A DNA stretch of 64,000 nucleotides from Rhodanobacteraceae bacterium (GTDB lineage Bacteria; Pseudomonadota; Gammaproteobacteria; Xanthomonadales; SZUA-5): NCBI GenBank assembly GCA_016713135.1, contig JADJPR010000006.1, positions 62,001 to 126,000 of the forward strand. The letters are read 5' to 3'. How positions within the stretch are numbered: the stretch's first letter is position 1; every line of letters starts with the position of its first letter. The notes beneath the pieces are model-generated. The model was not told the origin of the DNA. It ran no database searches and saw nothing but the letters and a program-made list of their open reading frames with translations. Shown one piece after another: positions 8,878 to 17,165 of the stretch. A program made the translations under genes and the position numbers.

Positions 8878-8890
8878 GGCGGCTCCCGAC

Positions 8891-9271
8891 TTAGCGTGAG
8901 TTTGGGTTGATCGCGGGGGGATCGGCTTTGCTGATGTGGTCGAAGAGCCAGCGCGACAGCGCGGCGCGCAACTGCTCGGCGGCCATCGTGCCGGCTGCGT
9001 ACTGGTCTTTCAGGTCCAGCAGCTCGCGCGCGAATTGGTCATGTATCCGCTTGTGCGCATCCCGGAGGTGGTACCCATTCGACTCCATCACCGCTTCCTC
9101 GAAGGCGAAGTGGTACATCGTGTAATCGATCGCCGATTCGAGGATGTGGCCGATATCGGCTTGGCTGGTCGCTGCGTTCAGCTCGTTGATGTAACCGAGC
9201 AGGCGACGGTGCTGGTCGTCGATTTCCTTGACACCCGTTGCGAACGCCGAAGACCACATCACGATGCTCAT
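8891..9271 (-). CDS. Bacteriohemerythrin 2
   Basis: This 126-residue di-iron O2-binding protein has His21 (IDDQH), His54 and Glu58 (YHFAFEE), His73 and His77 (HKRIH), His112 and Asp117 (HISKAD). The GGAGG at 9281-9285 (on the minus strand) favours the ATG at 9271 with 9-nt spacing over the ATG at 9277. It precedes bacteriohemerythrin 1 in the same operon. The two proteins are clearly homologous but diverged outside the ligand motifs, so this is an old duplication. Confidence 0.94.
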   Translation of the reverse strand: MSIVMWSSAFATGVKEIDDQHRRLLGYINELNAATSQADIGHILESAIDYTMYHFAFEEAVMESNGYHLRDAHKRIHDQFARELLDLKDQYAAGTMAAEQLRAALSRWLFDHISKADPPAINPNSR

Positions 9272-9394
9272 CTGCATTTCCCTCCGGTAAACCTGCAACC
9301 CAGCTGCGCACGGCTGCACAGTAAGACCCATGCAGGGAGGCGGGAATGACATCCGTCAACCGTCGGGGCAATCCCGTGTAACAGCCGACAAGGA

Positions 9395-9982
9395 CCCCCC
9401 CCCCCCCGCCCCCGCGCCCCCCCCGCGCCGCCCGCCCGCCCCCCCCGGCCCCCGGGCCCCCGGCGGCGCCGCCGGCCCCCCCGCCGCCCGCCGGCGCCCG
9501 CCGCCCCCCCCCCCCCCGGCCGCCCGCCCGGGCCGGCCGGCCGGCCGGCCCCCCCCCCCCGCCGGGGCCGCCGGCCCGCGGGGGGCCGCCGGGCCCCGGG
9601 CGCGCCGGCGCGCGGGCGCCGGGCCCCGCGGCGGGCCGGGCCCCGGCCCCCCCCCCGGGCCGGGGCCCGGCCCCCCCGGCCGCGCCGCGCGGGCGGCGCG
9701 GGCGGCGGGGCGGGCCCGCGCGGGCCGGGCGGCGGGGGCGGGGGCCGGCGCCGCCGGGGCGCGCCGGCCGGGCCGGGGCCGGGCCGGGCGCCCGGGGGCC
9801 CGGCCGCCGCGGCCGCCGGCCCCGCGGGCGCGCGCCGGCGGGCCGGGGGCCCCGCGCCCGGCCGCGGGCCGCGCGCGGGCCGCGGGGGGGGGGGGGCGCG
9901 GGCCGGGGGCCGCCGGGGGCCGGGGGCGCGGCGGCCGCGGGCGGGCGCGGCGGGGGCGGGGGGGGGGGGCCGCCCGGGCGCC
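9395..9982. other. 588-bp block of only G and C, probable assembly artefact
   Basis: Not one A or T occurs from 9395 to 9982. The left part is dominated by C runs and the right part by G runs. Open frames through it are low-complexity Pro/Ala/Gly/Arg and mean nothing. The whole gene-free stretch 9272-10061 consists of a 123-bp leader upstream of the hemerythrin pair, this block, and a 79-bp leader of the DUF1800 gene. Real DNA of this composition would be extraordinary, so low-quality consensus is the likelier reading. Confidence 0.9.
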
Positions 9983-10061
9983 AGCGAGCGGTGACATGGC
10001 CCCCGCTTCCACGCGAATGCGTGACTTCTGGCAGGGGTCGGCTCGTGCAGGGGGAGGGCGC

Positions 10062-12732
10062 ATGAAGACGTCGTCGGTCGCATGGCTGTGGCTGTGGGCT
10101 GCGCTGGTACTGATGGGGGCGCCGCGCCCGTCACCGGCGGTGGTCTACGCGGTGGGGCCCGATCTTTCGGGCACCTTCTACGATCCGGCCCAGAACGGGC
10201 ACGGCTTCATCGTCGAGCACATCGTCAGCAACGGCACGCCGCTGGTGCTGGTGACCTGGTTCACCTATCTCGACGGCGAGCAGCGCTGGCTGGTCGGCGT
10301 GGGCCCGGCAAGCGGCAACAGCGCGCGGGTGGCGCTGTCGATCACCCGCGGGGGCGATTTCCCGCCGCGCTTCAATGCAGCCAGCGTGGTCACGGAGCCC
10401 TGGGGCGAGCTGGTCCTGAGCTTCGCCAGCCGCAACAGTGCGACCGCCGCCTGGACCACCAGCTACGCGGGCTTCGCCAACGGCTCGATGAACATCCAGC
10501 GCCTGACCCAGCCGGCCGGCAGCTTCGGCGCCGTCAGTGGACGCGTGGCCGACTGCCACGCCGGTTCCTGGTACGACGCCACCCAGAGCGGCCACGGGGT
10601 GTTCACCGAGGTGGTCGGCAGCGGCAGCAACCGTACCCTGGTGGCCATCTGGTACGCCTATCTCAACGGCGCGCAGCGCTGGATCACGGCCACCGGGCCG
10701 ATCAGTGGCGATAGCGCCACCCTGACCGCCAGCATCACCAGCGGCGGCGACTTCCCGCCCGATTTCAACCCGGCGCAGGTGACGCTGCAGTCCTGGGGCA
10801 CGCTCACTTTCCGCGCGGTCGATGCCAACCACGCCACCTGGAGCTGGAACAGCACGCAGAGCGGCTACGGCAGCGGCAGCCTCAGCCTGACCCGTCTGTC
10901 CAGCCTGACCGGAAGCGACTGCGGCCCGCAGACCGATGCCGATGCCGCGCGCTTCCTGACCCAGGCCAGCTTCGGCCCGACGGCGGCGGATGTGGCCAGC
11001 GTGCGCGCGCTGGGCTACGGCGGCTGGATCGACCAGCAACTGGCACTCGCCGCCACGCTGCACCGCCCAGCGATGGAAGCCGCAGTGGCAGCGCATGTGC
11101 AGGTGCAGCCCTCCGGTGCCAGCTTCTACAAATCATTCCGCCTGGAACGCTGGTTCGACAACGCGGTGCGCGCCAGCGACCAACTACGCCAGCGCGCGGC
11201 CTTCGCGCTGTCGGAGATCCTGGTGCTGTCCGATGTCGGCGCGCTGGAGGCCAATCCGGTCGGCGTCGCCGAGTACAACGACATCCTGGTGCGCAACGCA
11301 TTCGGCAACTACCGCACGCTGCTGGAGCAAGTCAGCCTGTCGCCGATGATGGGCAACTTCCTGACCCATCTGCGTAACCAGAAGACCGACTGGACGCTGG
11401 ATGCCAGCGGCAATCCGGCGCCGGGGCTGGTGTCGCCGGACGAGAACTACGCCCGTGAGGTCATGCAGCTGTTCTCGATCGGCCTGGTCGAGCGCAACCG
11501 CGACTTCTCGCCCATCCTGCAGAACGGCCAGCCCGTGCCGACCTACAACCAGGACGTGATCACGCAGACCGCGCGGGTGCTGACCGGATTCACCTATGGT
11601 TGCACCGGCAACGTGACGATCGGCGGGGCGGCGATCAACCGCAACTGCGGCAGTTGCACCGGCCCCTCGTGCAACTTCCAGACCCAGCTGTTCTTCGCCA
11701 ACCCGCCGCGCTATCAGTCGGGCGTCACCGGCACGGGCCTGGTGCACCCGGACAACTACCTGCCGATGGTCTGCTACCCGCGCTACGCCGACACCGGCCG
11801 CTCGGCGACCAGCGCGAACAGCTACGCGGTGCTGCCGAGCCCGCACCAGGACAAGACCCTGATCGGCGGCGTGACCATCGCACCGAGCGCTGTGGCCTGT
11901 CACGCCGGCACGCCGGCGAGCGAGCAGCAGGCCTGTATCGACTACTGCAACGGCCAGCTGGATACCCTGCTCGACAGCGCTGTTCATGCACCCGAACCTG
12001 CCGCCGTTCTTCTCGCGCCAGCTGATCCAGCGGCTGACCACCAGCAGTCCGTCGGCGGGCTACATCGACCGGGTGGCCGCGGTGTTCGAGGACGACGGCG
12101 CCGGCGTGCGCGGCAACCTGGGCGCGGTGGTGAAGGCGGTGCTGCTGGATCCCGAGGCGCGCGCGGCCGTCCCGCATGCGGATTTCGGCAAGCTGCGCGA
12201 ACCGCTGCTGGTGCTCACTGCGATCTGGCGGGCATTCGGCGCGCAGCCGGGGAACGGCGGTACCTGGAATGTCGGTGGGCTGGAGCGCAGCTGGCCGCAA
12301 CGCCCGCTCGGCGCGCCGAGTGTGTTCAATTTCTTCGAGCCCGACTACCAGCAGCCGGGAGAGATCGCCGACGCGGGCCTTTACGCGCCCGAGTTCCAGA
12401 TCCTCAACGAGTCGAGCTTCATCACCATTTCCGATGAACTCTGGCGGCGCATCTTCTCCGGCTACTCGATCGGCAGCCCGACCAGCACCAGTTTCGCGGT
12501 GCCGAACGCCGGCTACCTGCCGACCTCCGCGCTGGATGCCATCCCGCAGGCGCACGATGCGCTGGTCGAGGCGCTCAACCAGAAGCTGCTGTTCGGGCGC
12601 ATGAGCAGCACCCTGCGCAACAAGCTGACCGAGTTCCTCAATACCCAGATGTCCGCCGCCGAGCACCGGCGCAAGGTGCTCGACCTGATCCACCTGATCG
12701 CGATCTCGCCCGAGTTCGCGCTGCAACAATGA
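10062..12732 (+). CDS. Secreted DUF1800 protein with two N-terminal 'GHGF' domains (frameshifted as read)
   Basis: A signal peptide (MKTSSVAWLWLWAALVLMGA) is followed by two homologous domains of about 120 residues (cores TFYDPAQNGHGFIVE and SWYDATQSGHGVFTE, each with a WF/WY-x-Y aromatic strand). The DUF1800 domain then runs from about residue 290 (ADAARFLTQASFGP). The frame breaks near 11980 after LDTLLDS and continues in the next frame from LFMHPNLPPFFSRQL to the stop at 12732. Comparison with the paralogue at 15176-16999 shows no missing domain, so the defect is one extra base or two lost bases. The corrected length is about 890 aa. DUF1800 proteins are exported and of unknown function, usually encoded next to DUF1501 genes, as here. 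Confidence 0.85.
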
Positions 12733-12754
12733 TCGCGACCACAAAGCGGGGGAG

Positions 12755-12877
12755 GAGAAGCGGGGCAGGGGGCAGGGGACCTGTGATTTCGCTCGCCCAT
12801 CCACACCGGCCGTCCGCGACGAGCGTCGTTGCCTGTGCATCGCATGGGCTGGGTCCCCCGCCCCTTGCCCCCTTCTC
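12755..12877. repeat. Gapped palindrome, G-rich family, copy B
   Basis: The left arm at about 12755-12781 (GCGGGGCAGGGGGCAGGGG core) and the right arm at about 12852-12877 (complementary, imperfect) enclose about 70 bp of unique sequence. It fills the gap between the DUF1800 and DUF1501 genes. Confidence 0.7.
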
Positions 12878-12904
12878 CGCTCTCGATTTTCCCCGGAGCA
12901 CGCC

Positions 12905-14416
12905 ATGACCACCCATACCCGCCGCACCTTCCTCAAGCGCCTCGGTGGCTGCCTCGCCAGTGGAACCCTCGGCGCGCTGCTGCCGCAACTGGCGCTGATG
13001 CCGCGGGCGGTGGCGCAGTCCGCCAGTGGCTATCGCGCGCTGGTGTGCATCTACCTCGCCGGCGCCAACGATTCCTTCAACTGGCTGGTGCCGCGCGACA
13101 GCGAGTCGTCCGGCAGCCGCTACGACACCTACAAGTCGAGCCGCGGCGGCGTCTACAGCAGCAGCAACAGCAACGGGCTGGCACTGTCCTTTGCCGACCT
13201 GCTGCCGGTGACGCCCGCCAACCAGGCGATCGCCTTCGGCCTGCACCCTGCGTGCGCCGATTTCAGCGTGACCAGCGGCAGCAACTCGCAGGCGCACTCG
13301 GGCCTGCGCACGCTGTTCGACAGCGGCAAGGCGGCCTTCGTGTGCAATACCGGGCCGCTGCTGCAGCCGCTGACGCGCGCGGAGTACGACGCCGGCGCGC
13401 CACGTCCGGCGCAGCTGTTCTCGCACAACGACCAGGAACTGCTGTGGCATGTCGGCATGGGCACCACCGGAGAGTCGGTGGCGCGCTTCGGCTGGGGTGG
13501 CCGGGTAGCCCGCGCGACGGCCGGCGGATCATTGCCGAACGGGCTGTCGCCCACCCTGTCGGTGGCCGGCGCAGCGCGCATGCTGATCGGCGACCAGATC
13601 CTGCCCTACCAGGTGTCGTCGGGCGGGGTCGACCTGATCGACAACTACACGACCGGCAGCGCCGGCAACAATTACACCGCGGCGCGCCGGGCGCTGCTCG
13701 ACGACATCCTCAACGACAGCCACGCGCACAAGTTCCAGCGCGGCTACGCGGGCATCGCGCAACGCTCGCTGGCGGTGGGCGAGAGCCTGGCGACCCTGCT
13801 CGACGCCGCGGACGGCAGCGGCAATGTGACCACGCTGTTCCCGAGCGGGAATTCGCTCGCCGATCAGCTGAAGATGGTCGTGCGCATGATCAAGGTCAGC
13901 CGCAACTCGCTCGGCGCGCAGCGCCAAGTGTACTTCGTGCGCCTGGGCGGCTGGGACATGCACTCGGGCCTGTTCGATGGCGGCCCGGTGGCGACCAGCG
14001 GCCATGGTGCGCTGCTGAGCACGCTGAACCAGGCGATCGGCGCCTACTGGACGGCGCTCGGCGAGATCGGTGCGCGCAGCCAGGTCAGCAGCTTCACGAT
14101 GAGCGAGTTCGGCCGCACCCTGACCGGCAACGGCGGCGGCTCGGACCACGCCTGGGGTGGCAACCAGCTGGTGTTCGGCGACGCGGTCGCCGGCAACCGC
14201 TTGTACGGCACCTATCCCCGGCTGGTGATCAACAGCAATGACACCGCCAATCGCGATTTCAGTCTGAGCCGCGGCCAGTACATCCCGACCACGGCGATCG
14301 ACCAGTTCGCCGCGACGCTGGCGAAATGGATGGGCGTGACTGACAGCGCGGCATTGAATGCCATGTTCCCATTGCTGCCGAATTTCTCGGGCAGTGACCT
14401 CGGATTCATGGGGTAG
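12905..14416 (+). CDS. DUF1501 protein, Tat-exported (module 1)
   Basis: This 503-residue protein has a twin-arginine signal (TRRTFLKRL at residues 5-13) followed by a hydrophobic stretch and AVAQS. The mature part shows the DUF1501 pattern: ALVCIYLAGANDSFNWLVPRD near the N terminus, LFSHNDQELLWH, a QVYFVRLGGWDMHSG segment, and TMSEFGRTLTGNGGGSDHAWGG near the C terminus. The family is related to the alkaline-phosphatase/sulfatase fold, but its substrates are not known. A folded export route fits a cofactor- or metal-bearing enzyme. It is encoded directly after a DUF1800 gene, a pairing that recurs at 15176-18731. Confidence 0.88.
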   Translation: MTTHTRRTFLKRLGGCLASGTLGALLPQLALMPRAVAQSASGYRALVCIYLAGANDSFNWLVPRDSESSGSRYDTYKSSRGGVYSSSNSNGLALSFADLLPVTPANQAIAFGLHPACADFSVTSGSNSQAHSGLRTLFDSGKAAFVCNTGPLLQPLTRAEYDAGAPRPAQLFSHNDQELLWHVGMGTTGESVARFGWGGRVARATAGGSLPNGLSPTLSVAGAARMLIGDQILPYQVSSGGVDLIDNYTTGSAGNNYTAARRALLDDILNDSHAHKFQRGYAGIAQRSLAVGESLATLLDAADGSGNVTTLFPSGNSLADQLKMVVRMIKVSRNSLGAQRQVYFVRLGGWDMHSGLFDGGPVATSGHGALLSTLNQAIGAYWTALGEIGARSQVSSFTMSEFGRTLTGNGGGSDHAWGGNQLVFGDAVAGNRLYGTYPRLVINSNDTANRDFSLSRGQYIPTTAIDQFAATLAKWMGVTDSAALNAMFPLLPNFSGSDLGFMG

Positions 14417-14419
14417 CAG

Positions 14420-14503
14420 GTAGCCCGGCGGTACGCGCGCAGCGCGTTCCCCGGGTGCTTGCGACGAGTACCCGCTGAGCCGCTGCGCGGCACAACGGGC
14501 TAC
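14420..14503. repeat. Intergenic palindromic repeat of the GTAGCCCG type, possible bidirectional terminator
   Basis: GTAGCCCG at 14420-14427 pairs with CGGGCTAC at 14496-14503. The interior holds shorter GC-rich inverted repeats (GCGCGCAGCGCG, GGGTGCTTGCGACGAGTACCC). It sits between the convergent ends of the DUF1501 gene and the cytochrome gene. Similar sequence fills other gene ends at 18741-18830 and 36421-36500. Confidence 0.55.
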
Positions 14504-14538
14504 GCTTCAGCGCAACGAGATCCGCGCGGACCGCTCAC

Positions 14539-14994
14539 TCACTGTCTCTCATCGAAGCCATCGCGCATGAGTACCTCGACCGGCGCACCCGCAGAAATCC
14601 AGTCGTACACCAGCGCCTGCAGCGCCAGCGGCAGCGGCGGGCGACCGAAGGGCATCTGGTGGCCGCCGGGCAGTGGCCCGGGCGAGCCGCAATTGAGCTT
14701 GTGCCAGAGCAGCGAGATTGTCGGCTGTCCCGGCCACACCAGGGCCACCGTCGGGTCCTGCGCGCTCGGCACCAGCACCAGGTTGTCGCGCGAGAACGGC
14801 GGCTCCAGATCCAGGCCCATCGCCGGGTTGCCGCCGTGCTGCACATGGCAGTCGGCGCAGTACTGGTTCCAGATCGGCTGGATCTGCGCTGCGTAGTCGA
14901 AGGCATGGGTCTGCGGCTCGGCGCGAAAAGCCGGGTCGCAGGACTCAGGCGGCACTGCCATCGCCAACAGGGTCGTGAGCGACAAGAGGTTCAT
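14539..14994 (-). CDS. Small secreted c-type cytochrome-like protein
   Basis: This 151-residue protein has a short hydrophobic N terminus (MNLLSLTTLLAMAVPPES) and one haem-c attachment motif, CADCH, in IQPIWNQYCADCHVQHGG, the layout of single-haem domains near DUF1501-type proteins. Periplasmic electron transfer is the likely general role. It faces left between the two DUF1800/DUF1501 modules, convergent with module 1 and divergent from module 2 across a 181-bp shared promoter region (14995-15175). The longer in-frame ORF upstream to 15366 overlaps the DUF1800 gene and was rejected. No obvious sixth-ligand methionine motif was assigned. Confidence 0.7.
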   Translation of the reverse strand: MNLLSLTTLLAMAVPPESCDPAFRAEPQTHAFDYAAQIQPIWNQYCADCHVQHGGNPAMGLDLEPPFSRDNLVLVPSAQDPTVALVWPGQPTISLLWHKLNCGSPGPLPGGHQMPFGRPPLPLALQALVYDWISAGAPVEVLMRDGFDERQ

Positions 14995-15175
14995 GGGCGC
15001 ATTCTCCACTCGTCGGCCGTGCGTGGCATGGGCACGGTGCGCATTTCGCCGAAGCGCGCCCTGATTTCGTCGGAATGAGCAGCGGAAACGCCGGATTGGG
15101 ATCTTGCGCACTTCGCGTGCGCTTCGGCGCCCGGTAGCGTTTGCACCCATGACCGAGAGCACAGGACCAGGCTTG

Positions 15176-16999
15176 ATGCGCACCATCGACCGTTTCGCAT
15201 GGCTGTCTGGCCTGTTGATGCTCGCCACGATTGCCAGCGCACAGGATGCCGTGTTCCGCAACGGCTTCGAGGCAGACGTGCCGCAGACGGATGCGCATGC
15301 CGCGCGCTTCCTGACGCAAGCCACCTTCGGACCCAACGCAGCCGACATTGCCAACCTGCGAGCCATCGGCTACAGCGCATGGCTGGACCAGCAGATGGCA
15401 CTGCCGGCGACCGAAAGCCGCCCCTACCTGCAGGCGAAGGCGGTCGAGGGCCTTGCGGTAAGCCAGGGCCAGCGTCTCGATCGCTGGTTTCACAGCGCGG
15501 TGGCCGCACCTGACCAGTTGCGCCAGCGGGTGGCTTTCGCCCTCTCGGAGATCTTCGTGGTCTCCGACCGTCCGGACAACCTGACCAACGACTGGGCGGG
15601 CATCGCCGAATTCGATGACCATCTGAAGCGCGGTGCATTTGGCAGCTACCGCGACTTGCTGGAGCAGGTGTCGATGAGCCCGCAGATGGGCAAGTACCTG
15701 TCGCATTGGCGCAACCGCAAGGCCTCGGCGACGACCCAGCCGGACGAGAACTTCGCGCGCGAGATCATGCAGTTGTTCTCGATCGGCCTGGTCTGGTTGA
15801 ACCCGGACGGCACGCCGATGCTGCAGGGTGGGGTGCCAGTCCCGACCTACGACCAGAGCGTGATCAGCGAGCTGGCCCAGGTGTTCACCGGCTTCGGCAA
15901 TCGCTGTCCCACACCGCCCGGCCTGTGCAATTCCTACACCGGCATCACCAATGTGTTCGACAGCTATGAGCCGATGGCCTGTTTCCCGCTGCACCATGAC
16001 CTGTCGACCAAGTTGCTGCTCGACCTGGATCCGGGCGCTGGCGTGAACCGGGTAACGCTGCCGGCCGGCCCGGCCTGCGATCCAGCGCCGGCGAATGGCT
16101 CGGCGCTGCAGACGCAGTGCTTCGCGTATTGCGCCAGCGACCTCGACGGCGCGCTCGACATGCTGGCGAATCACCCGAACGTGCCGCCATTCCTGGCCCA
16201 GCAGCTGATCCAGAAGCTGGTCACGAGCAATCCGAGCCCCGCCTATGTGCAGCGCGCGGCCAGCGCCTTTGATGCCAGCGGGCGCAACCTCGGTGCGCTC
16301 GTGCGCGCGGTGCTGCTGGATCCGGAGGCGCGCGCGTTCAACCCGGCCGCGGCCGACCTTGGCCAGCCGGCGAACTTCGGCAAGCTGCGCGAGCCGCTGT
16401 TGCGCCTGACGGCGTTCTGGCGCGCCTTCGACGCGCAGGCCGGGGTTTGTGCCGGCTCCTGTCTCGACCAGTCGGGCGCACCGCCGACCTTGTCCGAGCT
16501 GCGCATGGGCCAGCGTGCCCCCCAGGTGGCCTTCCTGCAGCGGCCGCTGGGTGCGCCGAGCGTGTTCAATTTCTTCGAACCTGATTTCCGTCAGCCGGGG
16601 CCGATCGCCAACGCCGGCCTGTACGCGCCCGAGTTCCAGATTTTCGACGAGACCAGCAGCGTGACCGCGGCCAACGAACTGTGGTCGATGGTGTGGCCCG
16701 GCTACTCGACGAACGATGGGGCGTTCACGGCGCCGCCGCGGAATGCCTCGATTCCCACGACCACGCTGGACGCGCTGCCGAACGACGCGGCCGGCCTGGT
16801 CGATGCGATGAACGCCAGGCTCCTGTTCGGTTCGATGAGCGGCAGCTACACCGCCGGCAACTGCGCCGCGGGCAGCGGCATGAAGGGCACGCTGTACAAG
16901 CTGCTCCAGTGCGACATGGCGGCCGCCGACGCCCGGCGCAAGAAGCTCGGCCTGATCCATCTGGTGCTGGTATCGCCGGAGTATGCGGTGCAGCGATGA
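15176..16999 (+). CDS. Secreted DUF1800 protein (module 2)
   Basis: This 607-residue protein starts with a signal peptide (MRTIDRFAWLSGLLMLATIASAQ), then AVFRNGFE, then the DUF1800 domain from HAARFLTQATFGP. Conserved blocks shared with the protein at 10062 include LRQRVAFALSEI, PDENFAREIMQLFSIGL, FGKLREPLLRLTAFWRAF and RPLGAPSVFNFFEPDF. It lacks the two N-terminal 'GHGF' domains of that copy. The ATG at 15176 follows AGGACCAGG and starts the signal peptide directly; ATGs at 15104 and 15149 give longer, less likely N termini. A DUF1501 gene follows after a palindromic element. Confidence 0.88.
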   Translation: MRTIDRFAWLSGLLMLATIASAQDAVFRNGFEADVPQTDAHAARFLTQATFGPNAADIANLRAIGYSAWLDQQMALPATESRPYLQAKAVEGLAVSQGQRLDRWFHSAVAAPDQLRQRVAFALSEIFVVSDRPDNLTNDWAGIAEFDDHLKRGAFGSYRDLLEQVSMSPQMGKYLSHWRNRKASATTQPDENFAREIMQLFSIGLVWLNPDGTPMLQGGVPVPTYDQSVISELAQVFTGFGNRCPTPPGLCNSYTGITNVFDSYEPMACFPLHHDLSTKLLLDLDPGAGVNRVTLPAGPACDPAPANGSALQTQCFAYCASDLDGALDMLANHPNVPPFLAQQLIQKLVTSNPSPAYVQRAASAFDASGRNLGALVRAVLLDPEARAFNPAAADLGQPANFGKLREPLLRLTAFWRAFDAQAGVCAGSCLDQSGAPPTLSELRMGQRAPQVAFLQRPLGAPSVFNFFEPDFRQPGPIANAGLYAPEFQIFDETSSVTAANELWSMVWPGYSTNDGAFTAPPRNASIPTTTLDALPNDAAGLVDAMNARLLFGSMSGSYTAGNCAAGSGMKGTLYKLLQCDMAAADARRKKLGLIHLVLVSPEYAVQR

Positions 17000-17018
17000 G
17001 TCGGAATCGAAAAACGGA

Positions 17019-17145
17019 GGACGGGGCGGGGGGCAGGGGACTGACACCGTCGTCCAGACGTCGCTCGTCGAATCCACGATCCGCGGCGCTGTCGTTCATG
17101 CCGGCGGGTCGCGTCCCTTGCCCCCTTCCCCTTGCCCCGCTTCTC
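17019..17145. repeat. Gapped palindrome, G-rich family, copy C
   Basis: The left arm at 17019-17041 (GGGGCGGGGGGCAGGGGAC core) and the right arm at about 17113-17145 (GTCCCTTGCCCCCTTCCCC) enclose about 70 bp. It lies between the DUF1800 and DUF1501 genes of module 2, the same position as copy B in module 1. Confidence 0.7.
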
Positions 17146-17165
17146 AAATCCCGGATTCCCGCGCC

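Noticed and set aside
9330..10061. Upstream in-frame extension of the DUF1800 gene through the G/C-only block
   Set aside because: It translates to Pro/Ala/Gly/Arg runs, and the true signal peptide begins at 10062 with a ribosome site just before it.
14945..17077. 710-codon minus-strand frame over the second DUF1800 gene
   Set aside because: Antisense shadow; the plus strand encodes a DUF1800 protein with a signal peptide and conserved blocks.
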